Assembly (NCBI GenBank): GCA_963805705.1
Contig: CAWDVH010000001.1
Span: forward strand, 1,674,001-1,738,000
DNA from: CAWDVH01 sp963805705
GTDB lineage: Bacteria > Actinomycetota > Actinomycetes > Streptosporangiales > Streptosporangiaceae
Direction: 5' to 3'
DNA length: 64,000 bases
The notes below the pieces were generated by a model, which was not told the DNA's origin, searched no databases, and saw nothing but the letters and a program-made list of their open reading frames with translations. Made by a program: the position numbers and the translations under genes. Shown one piece after another: positions 30,874-40,264 of this stretch; position 1 is the stretch's first letter; each line of letters starts with the position of its first letter.

Positions 30874-31638
30874 ATGTCAGACGAGGTACTCGCCGAGGTC
30901 GACGACGGCATCGCCGTCATCACGATTAACCGCCCGCAGGCGCGAAACGCCGTGAACGGCGCGGTGGCCCGCGGCATCGCGGCCGCGGTCGAGGAGTTCG
31001 ACGCCTCCGCCGACGTCCGGGTGCTGGTGCTGACCGGGGCGGGCGGGTCGTTCTGCGCGGGAATGGACCTGAAGGGCTTCCTGGCCGGAGACGCCCCGAC
31101 GGCGCCCGGCCGTGGTTTCGGCGGGATCGCCGAGCGGCCGCCGGTCAAGCCGGTCATCGCCGCGGTCGAGGGATACGCGCTGGCTGGCGGCTTCGAGCTG
31201 GCCCTGGCGTGCGACCTGATCGTCGCGAGCCAGGACGCGAAGTTCGGCCTGCCGGAGGTTCGGCGCGGGCTGGTCGCCGGGGCCGGCGGCCTGCTCAGGC
31301 TGCCCCGGCGCATTCCCTATCACCTGGCCATGGAGGTCGCCCTGACCGGCGAGCACTTCCCGGCGGAGCGGCTGCATCAGGCCGGCCTGGTCAGTAGGCT
31401 GGTCCCGGCAGGCCAGGCACTGGCAGCCGCGAGGGACCTGGCCGCGCGGGTCGCGCTGGGTGCTCCGCTCGCGCTGGCGGCGACCAAGCGGGTCATCGTG
31501 GAGTCGTCTGACTGGGAGAACGGCGAGGCGTTCGCCCGGCAGGGCGAGATCATCAGCCCCGTGTTTTCCTCGGCCGACGCCATGGAGGGCGCGATCGCGT
31601 TTGCCGAGAAGCGGCCTCCTGCCTGGCGGGGAGAGTAA
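30874..31638 (+). CDS. Enoyl-CoA hydratase/isomerase (crotonase)
   Basis: A 254-residue crotonase-fold enzyme. INRPQARNAVNG is the N-terminal signature; the oxyanion hole is formed by SFCAGMDLKGF (residues about 50-62) and EGYALAGGFELALACD near 98-113. A Glu is present in GLPEVRRGL near position 127, one of the catalytic acid positions. It probably hydrates or isomerises enoyl-CoA in fatty-acid or related degradation, working with the SDR 75 bases upstream. The exact substrate is not evident. Confidence 0.92.
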   Translation: MSDEVLAEVDDGIAVITINRPQARNAVNGAVARGIAAAVEEFDASADVRVLVLTGAGGSFCAGMDLKGFLAGDAPTAPGRGFGGIAERPPVKPVIAAVEGYALAGGFELALACDLIVASQDAKFGLPEVRRGLVAGAGGLLRLPRRIPYHLAMEVALTGEHFPAERLHQAGLVSRLVPAGQALAAARDLAARVALGAPLALAATKRVIVESSDWENGEAFARQGEIISPVFSSADAMEGAIAFAEKRPPAWRGE

Positions 31639-31698
31639 GGCCGAGCCGCACTGTGCCTGATCTCCTAGGATTACCCGGCGGCGGTCCGGCGCGGTCCG

Positions 31699-31723
31699 GC
31701 GCCAGCGCGATCGCCGCTGGCGC
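31699..31723. terminator. Hairpin after enoyl-CoA hydratase gene
   Basis: GCGCCAGCG pairs perfectly with CGCTGGCGC around a 7-base loop, 61 bases after the crotonase stop and 31 bases before the glycosyltransferase start. No T-tract follows. Likely a GC-type terminator or leader structure. Confidence 0.45.
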
Positions 31724-31753
31724 AGGGCAGGCGCAGGGTAAGAGGGAGACGAG

Positions 31754-34700
31754 ATGACAGTTCCGCGGATCAGCGTGGTCGTGCCGTTCTACAACCTCGA
31801 GGATCTCCTCGATGACTGCCTGCGGTCCATCGCGGCCCAGTCGTTCACCGACCTCGAGGTCATCATGGTCGACTATGGCTCGACCGACGGCAGCGTGGCC
31901 ATCGCCGCGAAGCAGGCCGCCGCTGACCCGCGGTTCACGCTGGTGCAGGTGCCCCACCACGGCACTGCGCCCGGATACGCCCGCAACCAGGGCGTGGAGA
32001 GGGCGCGGGGCGAGTTCCTCGCCTTCGTGGACGCCGACGACATGCTGCCGAGTCACGCCTACGAGATCATGCTGCACACGCTGCAGGCCTCCGGGTCTGA
32101 CTTCGTCTCCGGCCAGGTGGAGCGGATCGGCCCGGCCGGCGTCACGCCGTCGGCCCTGCACGCCCGCGCGCTCAAGGGCAGGCGGATCGGCACCCACATC
32201 AGCAAGACACCGTCCCTGTTCTACGACGTCTCGGTGTGGAACAAGCTGTTCCGCCGGTCGTTCTGGGATGCGAACCACCTGACCAATCCGGAGGGCATGA
32301 TCTGGGAGGACCTCCAGATCATGACCAGGGCGCACGTGCTGGCCAAGGCGGTCGACGTCATCCCCGACCCGATCTACTACTGGCGCGAGCGCGGCACGGG
32401 CGCCCTGTCCATCACCCAGTCGCGCACGGACATCACCAACGTCAGGGACCGGATCACCGCGCTGCTGGCCATCGACTCCTTCCTGCGCGAGCGGGGGACG
32501 CCGAAGCTGCTGCGGCAGCATCAGCGCAAGGCGCTGATCAACGACCTGTGGCTGTATGTCTGCGACCTGTCCAGGACCACCGCGGACTACCGGGCCGAGT
32601 TCGTCGAGCTGGGCGGCAAGTACCTCAGCCAGGTTGACCGGCGGGTCCTGGCCACCCTGCCCGCCACGCACAAGCTGGCCTACTACCTGGTCGCCAAGCA
32701 CCGCGTAGCTGAGCTGGTCGAGTTCAACACCTGGCAGGCCAGCCAGCCGAACAAGACCCTGCCCGTGGTGCGGAGACTCGGCAGGCTCCGCGCGGACCTG
32801 CCGTTCCGCGAGGACCGCGCGCAGAAGATACCCGCCAGGATCTACCGGCCGCACTGGCGGGAGCTCGATCCGTTCGTCCGGGTCGACGCGCTGAGCTGGC
32901 GGAAGAACCGGCTGGTCATCACCGGAGCGGCGTTCGTGCCGTCCATCGACATCATCAAGCGGCGGAACACCTCCAAGATCGTCATACTGCGCCCGGTGGG
33001 GAGCCGGCTGAGGCCGCCGATCGTGGTGCCCGCCCGCTCCTTCCGGCATCTGGACGCCACCGCCTGGTCACTTCAGGACAGGTACTCCTACGACTGGGCT
33101 GGCTTTGAGTGCGAGATCAGCTCCCGGTGGTTCCGGATCGGGCGGCACTGGCTGACCGGCGACTGGGACTGCATGATCCTGGTCAGGGGTCACGGCGTGT
33201 GGCGGCTAGCCCGGCTGCATACGCCGACGCGGGGCCCGGCCGAGCGGCCCGAGTTCATGCAGGTGGCCCCGGGGATCAGGTTCGGCGCCCGGTGGGTCGG
33301 GCGCCAGCTGCACGTCGGGGTGGTGGGAACCCCCGCGATCCTGCACGGATGCGAGGAATCCGGCGGAAAGTTCCTGATCGACGTGGACGTGGACCTGCCC
33401 GGCGCGGATATCCGCGACGCCGAGCTGATCCTGGCCTGGCCCAAGGGCGCGGCCACGCAGGCGTTCGCGACCACCGCCCAGGACGCGGCGGGCGCGGCCG
33501 GCACCGTGCGGCTGCGCGGGGAGATCCCGTTCGGGGCGCTGGCCGCGGTGTCGGGCGGCGGCGAGGCCGGAGCCGACGGCGCGGGCGTCGAATGGGACCT
33601 GCACGTCAAGCTCAAGGGCCGGGACCGGATCAGGGTCGCGTTCCCGGCCGGCCTGGCGGAGTTCAGGTCTCCGGTCGGCCTGCAGGAGGTCGCGGTCGAG
33701 CGCACCAGGTACGGCAACGTCGTCCTGCTCCGGCGGAGCCTGCGGCCGGTGATCGAGCAGCACGCGTGGAGCCAGGACGGGCGGCTGACGCTGGAGGGCA
33801 CCTACCCGGCTCGGGCGGCCGGCACCTACGAGGCTGTGCTGCGCCGGCGGGCATCCACCGATCAGCATGTGGTCGCGCTCGCGCGCGACGGCGACCACTT
33901 CACGATGACCATCGACGTCACCGGCATGCCGGCCTTCGGCCAGCGCTACCCGCTGCGCGATGGCAACTGGGACATCCTGGTGCGCCGGGCGGGCGAAGCC
34001 GGGGCGCCGCTGGTGGTTCCCGGATATGACCACGCGCAGCTCGCTCAGGTATCCGATGAGAAGGTCACCTTCGGGCAGAAGACCTACCGGTTCACCACGG
34101 CCGGATACGACGCGCCGCTCCTGATCGCCGGGCCCGCGCTGAAGCTGACCGAGCATGGCCGCGTCCAGCGGCGCATGCTGCGCGGCGTCTACTACCCGCT
34201 CCAGCAGAAGCTCCCGCTGCGGGACTCGGTCTTCTTCATGAGCTGGAAGGGCAAGCAGTGCGGGGACAACCCCCGTGCGATAGCCGACGAGCTGCGCCGC
34301 CGCGGCGATGACCGCGAGCACGTCTGGGCCGTGTGGGACTGGTCGGTACCCGCTCCCGAGGGAGCGCGCACCGTACTGACCGGCACCGAGGACTACTTCG
34401 AGGCACTGGGCCGCTCCCGCTACGTGATCGCCAACGATGACATGCAGGCGAATTACCACAAACGGGAGGGCCAGGTCTACGTGCAGACCTGGCACGGGAC
34501 TCCGCTCAAGCGCATCGGCTTCGACATCGAGCAGCCCCAGTTCATCAGCGGTACCGGTTACTTCGACCAGCTGGCTCACGACGTCGCGCAGTGGGACCTG
34601 CTCCTGTCGCCCAATCCGTTCAGCACGCCGATCATGCGCCGCGCGTTCAGGTTCGACGGCGAGATCTACGAGTCGGGGTACCCGCGCAACGACGTGCTGC

Positions 34701-35314
34701 GCAGCGGCGGCGCGGACCGCATCGCCGCGCAGGTCCGGCGGCGCCTCGGCCTGCCCGACGGCAAGCGCGTCGTGCTGTACGCGCCGACCTGGCGGGACAA
34801 CCAGTACTACGCATCGGGCCGGTACCGCTTCGACTTCCGGCTCGACCTCGAGCGGGCCTGGCAGGAACTCGGCGACGACTACGTGATCCTGGTCCGGGGG
34901 CATCATCACATGGCGGACGACGTCCCGGCGGGCGCGCGGCCGGGGTTCGCGATCAACGTGACCGCCTACCCGGACATCTCCGAGCTGTTCCTGGTCAGTG
35001 ATGCCCTGATCACGGACTACTCATCGGTGATGTTTGACTTCGCCCCCACCGGGCGGCCGATCCTGTTCTTTACCTACGACCTGGAGCAGTACCGCGACAA
35101 CCTGCGGGGCTTCTATTTCGACTTCGAGGCGGAGGCCCCCGGCCCGCTCCTGGCCACATCGGACGAGGTCGTAGCGGCGATCAAGGACATGGACGCGGTG
35201 GCCGCCGGCCACCAGGCGCAGTACGAGGCCTTCACCGCGAAATTCTGCTCGCTGGACGACGGAAAGGCCGGCGCGCGCGCCTGTGACCGGATTTTCGGGA
35301 GCGGCCGCCTGTGA
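31754..35314 (+). CDS. Glycosyltransferase 2 / CDP-glycerol glycerophosphotransferase fusion
   Basis: A 1186-residue protein with two catalytic regions. Residues 1-330 are a GT-A glycosyltransferase: SVVVPFYNLEDLLDDCL, VDYGSTDGS and the DxD motif in FVDADDML. Residues about 380-780 form an unassigned beta-rich linker. Residues about 800-1180 are a TagB/TagF-type CDP-glycerol:poly(glycerophosphate) glycerophosphotransferase, with QTWHGTPLKRIGFD, YAPTWRDNQYY and TDYSSVMFDFAPTGRP. It should build a glycerol- or polyol-phosphate cell-wall polymer (teichoic-acid type). The donor-site DDG is DYG here. The next gene overlaps its stop. Confidence 0.92.
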   Translation: MTVPRISVVVPFYNLEDLLDDCLRSIAAQSFTDLEVIMVDYGSTDGSVAIAAKQAAADPRFTLVQVPHHGTAPGYARNQGVERARGEFLAFVDADDMLPSHAYEIMLHTLQASGSDFVSGQVERIGPAGVTPSALHARALKGRRIGTHISKTPSLFYDVSVWNKLFRRSFWDANHLTNPEGMIWEDLQIMTRAHVLAKAVDVIPDPIYYWRERGTGALSITQSRTDITNVRDRITALLAIDSFLRERGTPKLLRQHQRKALINDLWLYVCDLSRTTADYRAEFVELGGKYLSQVDRRVLATLPATHKLAYYLVAKHRVAELVEFNTWQASQPNKTLPVVRRLGRLRADLPFREDRAQKIPARIYRPHWRELDPFVRVDALSWRKNRLVITGAAFVPSIDIIKRRNTSKIVILRPVGSRLRPPIVVPARSFRHLDATAWSLQDRYSYDWAGFECEISSRWFRIGRHWLTGDWDCMILVRGHGVWRLARLHTPTRGPAERPEFMQVAPGIRFGARWVGRQLHVGVVGTPAILHGCEESGGKFLIDVDVDLPGADIRDAELILAWPKGAATQAFATTAQDAAGAAGTVRLRGEIPFGALAAVSGGGEAGADGAGVEWDLHVKLKGRDRIRVAFPAGLAEFRSPVGLQEVAVERTRYGNVVLLRRSLRPVIEQHAWSQDGRLTLEGTYPARAAGTYEAVLRRRASTDQHVVALARDGDHFTMTIDVTGMPAFGQRYPLRDGNWDILVRRAGEAGAPLVVPGYDHAQLAQVSDEKVTFGQKTYRFTTAGYDAPLLIAGPALKLTEHGRVQRRMLRGVYYPLQQKLPLRDSVFFMSWKGKQCGDNPRAIADELRRRGDDREHVWAVWDWSVPAPEGARTVLTGTEDYFEALGRSRYVIANDDMQANYHKREGQVYVQTWHGTPLKRIGFDIEQPQFISGTGYFDQLAHDVAQWDLLLSPNPFSTPIMRRAFRFDGEIYESGYPRNDVLRSGGADRIAAQVRRRLGLPDGKRVVLYAPTWRDNQYYASGRYRFDFRLDLERAWQELGDDYVILVRGHHHMADDVPAGARPGFAINVTAYPDISELFLVSDALITDYSSVMFDFAPTGRPILFFTYDLEQYRDNLRGFYFDFEAEAPGPLLATSDEVVAAIKDMDAVAAGHQAQYEAFTAKFCSLDDGKAGARACDRIFGSGRL

Positions 35315-36984
35315 CCCAGGACCAGGATCGTCAGATCGCCAGGGATGCCGGGCCGCGCGCGGCCGGCGACTCGCCCGCCAGGGGCCGGCCGGACCGGATC
35401 CCGCCCTGGCTCGTGGGCGTCATCCCGGCTCTGGCGGAGCTAGTGATCGGCGGATACAAGCTCGGCGGGCCGTCATTGTGGCGGGATGAGGGCTACACGA
35501 TCAACTCCTCGCAGCGGTCCGTCGGCCAGATCCTCGCGCTGACCTGGCATCAGGATGCCGTGCACGGCCTGTACTACCTGCTCATGCATTTTGTTATCGG
35601 CGCCTTCGGCACGTCTGCCGTCGTGCTGCGGCTGCCGTCGCTGCTGGCCATGTGCCTCGCGGCGGCGGCCACGGCCGTCCTGGGCCAGCGCCTGGCGCGG
35701 GCCTCGGGGCTCCCGGCACCCTCGGTGACCGGCATCGGGGCCGGGCTGCTGCTGGCGGCCGTGCCGCTGACGACGTATTACTCGGAGGATGCGCGGCCCT
35801 ACGGCCTGGTCAGCCTGCTGGGCCTGACGGCGACGTATGCGCTGGTCCGTGGCGCGGCCGAGTATCGCTGGAGCTGGTGGGCCCTCTACACCGCGGCGAT
35901 CGTGCTCGCGGTGACCCTCGACCTGTTCGCCCTGCTGCTGGTGGTCGCGCACGGAGTCAGCCTGGTCTTCGCCCGCACCAGGGCGCCAGCGGCCGTGGAG
36001 GCGCAGGCGGGCGGCCAGCCGGCCACTGACCAGGCGAGGGCCAGCCTGCCGGGCGCCAGGGCGCCAGGCGCCGGACGGCTGGGGCGGCCGCTGGCGCAGT
36101 GGCTCGGGGCGGTGGCCGCCGCGGTCGTGCTGCTCGCTCCGGTGCTCTACCTGGGCTACCGGCAGGCCGGCACGCTCGACTGGATCCGGGCCCCGGACCG
36201 GGCGACCGTGATCGGCCTGGTGCGGGACCTGGCCGGCGCCGGGCCGCTGATCCCCCTGGTAGCGGTGCTGGCCGTCTGCGGCGCCGCGGCCAGTCGTCGC
36301 TCCCGCCCCGGCACCCTCACGCTGCCGGTAGTGGCGCTCCCGTGGCTGGTACTGCCGCCGGTGCTGCTGCTGGCCGTGTCGGAGCTGCATCCGGTCTATA
36401 CCGAGAGATACGTGCTCTACTGCTTCCCGGCGCTGTCCCTGCTGGTCGCGGCCGGCCTCGCCCGGATCACCGCCCTGGCCAGCGGCAGGTCCTTCGGCCA
36501 GCGTTCCCGGGTGCTCGCGGTGCTGCCATCGGCGGTACTGGCGACCGTGCTCGCGGTATCTCTGATCGGGCCCCAGCTAGGAATCAGGATCACCAGTCAC
36601 CGGACAGACGACCTGCGCACGGTCACGGCGATCGTCGCCGCGCACGAGCGGCCGGGCGACGCGGTCTTTTACCTGCCCCAGACCACGCGGGTCGTCGGGA
36701 TGGCCTACCCGGCGCCCTTCCGGCGGCTGCGCGACATAGCCCTCGGGCAGTCCCCGGCCCGCTCGGGAACCCTGCTGGGGGTGGAGGTGCCCGGATCCGT
36801 GCTGGCTCACCGCCTGTCGGGTGTCCGCAGGATCTGGACCGTGAACTGGCGCAACAGCCTGACTCCGCTGAGCTCAGACGGGCTGGCCGCCCAGGAGGAG
36901 GGGCAGGTCAGTCACATGCGCCTGGTCCAGCAGTGGCACGTGATGTCGGTCGTGCTCCGCCTGTATACCGTCAGCCAGACATGA
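35311..36984 (+). CDS. Multi-pass membrane glycosyltransferase-like protein
   Basis: A 557-residue integral membrane protein of the GT39/ArnT-like (GT-C) type. The first loop carries LWRDEGYTINSSQRS with the Asp-Glu pair typical of polyprenyl-phosphate-sugar-dependent enzymes, followed by HGLYYLLMHF and YYSEDARPYGL. About ten hydrophobic helices follow and the C-terminal 130 residues are extracytoplasmic. The GTG start overlaps the preceding stop (GTGA), implying coupled synthesis with the teichoic-acid-type fusion and a joint role in modifying a surface polymer. Confidence 0.85.
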   Translation: MTQDQDRQIARDAGPRAAGDSPARGRPDRIPPWLVGVIPALAELVIGGYKLGGPSLWRDEGYTINSSQRSVGQILALTWHQDAVHGLYYLLMHFVIGAFGTSAVVLRLPSLLAMCLAAAATAVLGQRLARASGLPAPSVTGIGAGLLLAAVPLTTYYSEDARPYGLVSLLGLTATYALVRGAAEYRWSWWALYTAAIVLAVTLDLFALLLVVAHGVSLVFARTRAPAAVEAQAGGQPATDQARASLPGARAPGAGRLGRPLAQWLGAVAAAVVLLAPVLYLGYRQAGTLDWIRAPDRATVIGLVRDLAGAGPLIPLVAVLAVCGAAASRRSRPGTLTLPVVALPWLVLPPVLLLAVSELHPVYTERYVLYCFPALSLLVAAGLARITALASGRSFGQRSRVLAVLPSAVLATVLAVSLIGPQLGIRITSHRTDDLRTVTAIVAAHERPGDAVFYLPQTTRVVGMAYPAPFRRLRDIALGQSPARSGTLLGVEVPGSVLAHRLSGVRRIWTVNWRNSLTPLSSDGLAAQEEGQVSHMRLVQQWHVMSVVLRLYTVSQT

Positions 36985-37549
36985 GCGGCAGGCTGCGCTT
37001 GGGCGCATAGGCGGCCAGCTTCTCGCGGAGCTTGCTGCGCCCCCGGTGCAGCCGCGACATCACGGTGCCGATCGGCGTGCCCATGATCTCCGCGATCTCC
37101 TTGTACGGGTAGCCCTCGATGTCGGCCAGGTAGACCGCCATCCGGAACTCCTCCGGCAGATCGCGCAGCGCGCCCAGGATGTCGGAGCCGGCCAGCCGCT
37201 CCAGTGCCTCTGCCTCCGCTGACCTGGCTGGCGGGGACAGCGGATCGGTACTGACCCGCCAGTCATCCTGGAAATCGCCGCCGAGCGCCTGAACGGGCTC
37301 CCGGCGCTTCTTGCGGTAGGTGTTAATGAAGGTGTTGGCCAGGATTCTGTGCAGCCAGGCGCGCAGATTAGTGCCTGGCCGAAACTGGTGGAAGGCGGCG
37401 TATGCCTTGGCGAAGGTCTCCTGCACCAGATCCTCGGCGTCGCTGGCATTCCTGGTCATCCGGAGCGCGGCTGGGTAGAGCTGGCCCAGGTAAGGCACCA
37501 CGTCCTGCTCGAACCGCGCCTCGCGGTCGGGCATGTCCGTCGGGCTCAT
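36971..37549 (-). CDS. sigR: ECF sigma factor, SigR/SigH-like
   Basis: A 192-residue group IV sigma factor. Region 2 spans LYPAALRMTRNASDAEDLVQ and AKAYAAFHQFRPGTNLRAW; region 4 contains LPEEFRMAVYLADIEGYPY and GTPIGTVMSRLHRGRSKLR. These match SigR of streptomycetes and SigH of mycobacteria, which direct the thiol-oxidative stress response. The start ATG 37549 has a GAGGAG site; the frame extends further but with no support. The usual partner rsrA (zinc anti-sigma) is not downstream: the next gene is convergent and its stop overlaps this one by 14 bases. Confidence 0.87.
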   Translation of the reverse strand: MSPTDMPDREARFEQDVVPYLGQLYPAALRMTRNASDAEDLVQETFAKAYAAFHQFRPGTNLRAWLHRILANTFINTYRKKRREPVQALGGDFQDDWRVSTDPLSPPARSAEAEALERLAGSDILGALRDLPEEFRMAVYLADIEGYPYKEIAEIMGTPIGTVMSRLHRGRSKLREKLAAYAPKRSLPLMSG

Positions 37550-37618
37550 CGTCGCTCCGCTCCTCGTTGTCTCTACCATATAGACGCGGCAGCGGCCCGT
37601 CTGGACGTGTGATCTGCG

Positions 37619-37646
37619 CAACATTGCGGTTACAATTCGAAATTCT
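37619..37646 (-). promoter_or_regulatory. Candidate SigR-type promoter upstream of sigR
   Basis: On the minus strand AGAAT (37646-37642) is followed after 19 bases by GTTG (37622-37619). SigR/SigH promoters are typically GGAAT with about 18 bases to GTT. One base of the -35 and one base of spacing deviate, so this is a tentative autoregulatory promoter. Confidence 0.3.
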
Positions 37647-37708
37647 GGCCCGCTGTCCTGAGTGTGCGCTTAATTTCGGCCATCAAACATCTGAGCGCAC
37701 CGGCGTCA

Positions 37709-39295
37709 TCAGATCCAGCTGCGGAACCACATCCGGGAGAACCAGGAGGCGTAGGGGATGGACTGCGCGGCCAGGGCCGGGTACAGGTAGGCGAAGTTCG
37801 TCAGCACGGCGAGCAGGTAGGCGCCGGTCGCCACCGCGCCCATCGCACGGCGGCCGGGTGCCGCCCTGGCCGGCCCGATGATCAGGCCGAGGCACAGGGT
37901 GATGGCCATCAGCAGATACGGCTCGAACGCGACCGCGTAGAAGTCGAACATCGTCCGGTGATCGTGCCAGGCGAACCAGAACCAGGGCAGCCAGCCGGCC
38001 CCGACGCCGAGCAGTACCGCCCCGGCCCGCCAGTCCTTGCGGGTGAGCCACCACGCCAGGCAGAAGATCAGCGCCGGGATGGACGCCCACCAGATCAGCG
38101 GGGTGCCGATCGCGAGTACCTCCTGCGAGCAGGCCTTCGCGCCGCAGGTATTAGCCGGCGCCTCGTAGTACATGGCCACCGGCCTGCTCATGACGAGCCA
38201 GGTCCATGGCTGCGACTTGTAGGTCTGGGTGGTGGTCAGGCCCAGGCCGAACTGCAGCAGCGCCTTGTTGTACTGGTACAGCGAATCCAGGGCCGACCAG
38301 ATGGGCACGTGATTGCCGTGCAGCGCCGCCCAGTTCCTGTCGTAGCCCTGCTTGGTGGCCAGCCAGCCGCTCCAGGACACGACGTAGGCGGCCAAGGGCA
38401 CCACCCCGAAGGAGATCGGCAGCCACTTGACGTCGCTCCTGAGCACGCCGTACAGGCGGTTGCTGAACCCCGCGGCCCGGCGGGCGCCGAGGTCCCACGC
38501 GATCGCCAGCCCGGCGAAGGCGGGGATGAACCAGACGCCATTCCACTTGGACGCGGTCGCGAATCCCAGGCAGACCCCGGCCAGCACCCGCAGCCAGCGG
38601 ATCCCGAGCTTCGGGCCGCCGTCACTGCCCGGGCGGGCGGCCGCGGCGGCCGCCAGGCGCGCTCGGCTGCGATCCCGGTCGAGCACCAGCAGGCCGAACG
38701 CGGCCAGGGCCCAGAACATGACGAAGATGTCCAGGATGGCCGTCCGGCTCAGCACGAGCTCGAGCCCGTCCAGGGCCAGCAGCAGGCCAGCGATGCAGCC
38801 GAGCAGGGTGGAGCGGGTCATCCGCCGGGTGATCCTGGCCAGCATCAGGATCGATACCGAGCCGATCACCGCGACGGCGAACCGCCAGCCGAAGGGCGTC
38901 AGGCCGAACAGCCATTCGCCGACGGCGATCAGTACCTTGCCCAGCGGCGGGTGGGCCACGTACTCGCCGCCCGAGGCCAGGATGCGCGTGCCGCCGTGGG
39001 CCAGCACGGCGTTCGCGTTCTTGACGTGGTTAATCTCGACGCCGTGGCGCAGGATCCCGTAGGCATCGCCGACGTAGTACGTCTCGTCGAAGACCACGGC
39101 ATGCGGGACGCTGAGCCGGTTGAAGCGCAGGAAGGCACCGAACAGGCTGACCAGGAGCGGCCCGGCCCAGCCCCACGCCGCGCGGCCCGGGATCGGCGGC
39201 ACCAGCCGGCTGCGGATCTGCGCCGCCGCCGCGGCCTGCGCCCCGGCCGGGCCTGCCGGTTCGGCCGGCGGCGCGTAGTCGTGTGCCCTCATCAC
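37709..39295 (-). CDS. pmt: Dolichyl/polyprenyl-phosphate-mannose--protein mannosyltransferase
   Basis: A 528-residue PMT-family (GT39) enzyme that O-mannosylates secreted proteins. The first external loop has VFDETYYVGDAYG with the catalytic Asp-Glu, and HPPLGKVLIAVGEWLFG is the next family signature. A loop with ANTCGAKACSQEVLAIG and about ten transmembrane helices follow, ending in YASWFSRMWFRSWI. It is divergent from rsmI, an arrangement I know from other actinobacteria. Two adjacent ATGs at 39295 and 39292 are possible starts. Confidence 0.93.
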   Translation of the reverse strand: MMRAHDYAPPAEPAGPAGAQAAAAAQIRSRLVPPIPGRAAWGWAGPLLVSLFGAFLRFNRLSVPHAVVFDETYYVGDAYGILRHGVEINHVKNANAVLAHGGTRILASGGEYVAHPPLGKVLIAVGEWLFGLTPFGWRFAVAVIGSVSILMLARITRRMTRSTLLGCIAGLLLALDGLELVLSRTAILDIFVMFWALAAFGLLVLDRDRSRARLAAAAAARPGSDGGPKLGIRWLRVLAGVCLGFATASKWNGVWFIPAFAGLAIAWDLGARRAAGFSNRLYGVLRSDVKWLPISFGVVPLAAYVVSWSGWLATKQGYDRNWAALHGNHVPIWSALDSLYQYNKALLQFGLGLTTTQTYKSQPWTWLVMSRPVAMYYEAPANTCGAKACSQEVLAIGTPLIWWASIPALIFCLAWWLTRKDWRAGAVLLGVGAGWLPWFWFAWHDHRTMFDFYAVAFEPYLLMAITLCLGLIIGPARAAPGRRAMGAVATGAYLLAVLTNFAYLYPALAAQSIPYASWFSRMWFRSWI

Positions 39296-39336
39296 GTGCC
39301 ATCGTAAGGGCCGGTGGCATTAGCGTGGGCCCCGGA

Positions 39337-40260
39337 ATGGAACCAATCGCAGAAGACGACGCAGGGGCTGGCGCAGCGGCTGACGCGCCGGTCGAGGTAC
39401 CGTCCGGCGCCGGGGCGACCCTGACGCTGGCCGCGGTTCCGATCGGCCGGCCGGCCGATGCCTCACCCCGCCTGGCCCAGGCGCTCAGCGAGGCGCCGAT
39501 CATCGCGGCCGAGGACACCCGCCGGGTCCGCAGGCTCGCGGCCGCGCTGGGCATCACCCTGTCGGCGACGGTGGTCTCGTATTACGAGAATGTCGAGCAG
39601 CGGCGCGCGCCGGCGCTGCTGGCGCGGCTGCGCGACGGCACTGACGTGCTGCTGGTGACCGATGCGGGGATGCCAGGCATCAGTGATCCTGGCTATCGCC
39701 TGGTGGCCGCGGCGGCGGCCGCGGGCATCCGGGTCACGGTGCTGCCAGGGCCCTCGGCCGTCACCGCGGCGCTCGCCGTCTCCGGCCTGCCGAGCGACCG
39801 CTTCTGCTTTGAGGGGTTCCCGCCGCGGCGCCCAGGCGAGCGCGCCCGCAGGTTCGCCGAGCTGGCGGGCGAGCCCAGGACGCTGATCTTCTTCGAGTCG
39901 CCGCGCAGGCTCGCCGTCACCCTCGGCGCCCTGGCCGCGGCGCTGGGCGAAGGCCGTCGCGCCGCCGTCTGCCGGGAGCTGACCAAGACCCATGAGGAGG
40001 TCAGGCGCGGCACGCTGGGCGAGCTGGCCGCGTGGGCGCGCAGCGGGGTACTCGGCGAGGTCACCCTGGTGGTCGAGGGCGCGCCGGCCCCTCGCGAGCT
40101 GGCCTCGGCGGCGCAGGCGGCGGCCTACGTCGCCGAGCGCGAGGAAGCCGGGATCGCGCGCAAGGAGGCGATCGCCGCCGTCGCCAGGCAGTACGGCCTG
40201 CGCAAGCGCGAGGTCTACGACGCGGTCGTGCAAGCGAGGGCGCGTGACGCTCTAGGCTGA
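39337..40260 (+). CDS. rsmI: 16S rRNA (cytidine-1402-2'-O)-methyltransferase RsmI
   Basis: About 307 residues of a tetrapyrrole-methylase-fold enzyme. Following a 28-residue Ala-rich start, LTLAAVPIGRPADASPRL is the family N-terminus. IIAAEDTRRVRRLAAAL, VSYYENVEQRR, LVTDAGMPGISDPGYRLV and FCFEGFPPRR follow in order. RsmI uses SAM to 2'-O-methylate C1402 in the decoding centre of 16S rRNA. I prefer ATG 39337 over 39283 because the latter overlaps the divergent pmt coding region. It is followed by metG after 4 bases. Confidence 0.94.
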   Translation: MEPIAEDDAGAGAAADAPVEVPSGAGATLTLAAVPIGRPADASPRLAQALSEAPIIAAEDTRRVRRLAAALGITLSATVVSYYENVEQRRAPALLARLRDGTDVLLVTDAGMPGISDPGYRLVAAAAAAGIRVTVLPGPSAVTAALAVSGLPSDRFCFEGFPPRRPGERARRFAELAGEPRTLIFFESPRRLAVTLGALAAALGEGRRAAVCRELTKTHEEVRRGTLGELAAWARSGVLGEVTLVVEGAPAPRELASAAQAAAYVAEREEAGIARKEAIAAVARQYGLRKREVYDAVVQARARDALG

Positions 40261-40264
40261 GGCA

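Noticed and set aside
33206..34909. A 567-codon frame antisense to the glycosyltransferase fusion
   Set aside because: It is a GC-driven shadow of a gene with clear catalytic motifs.
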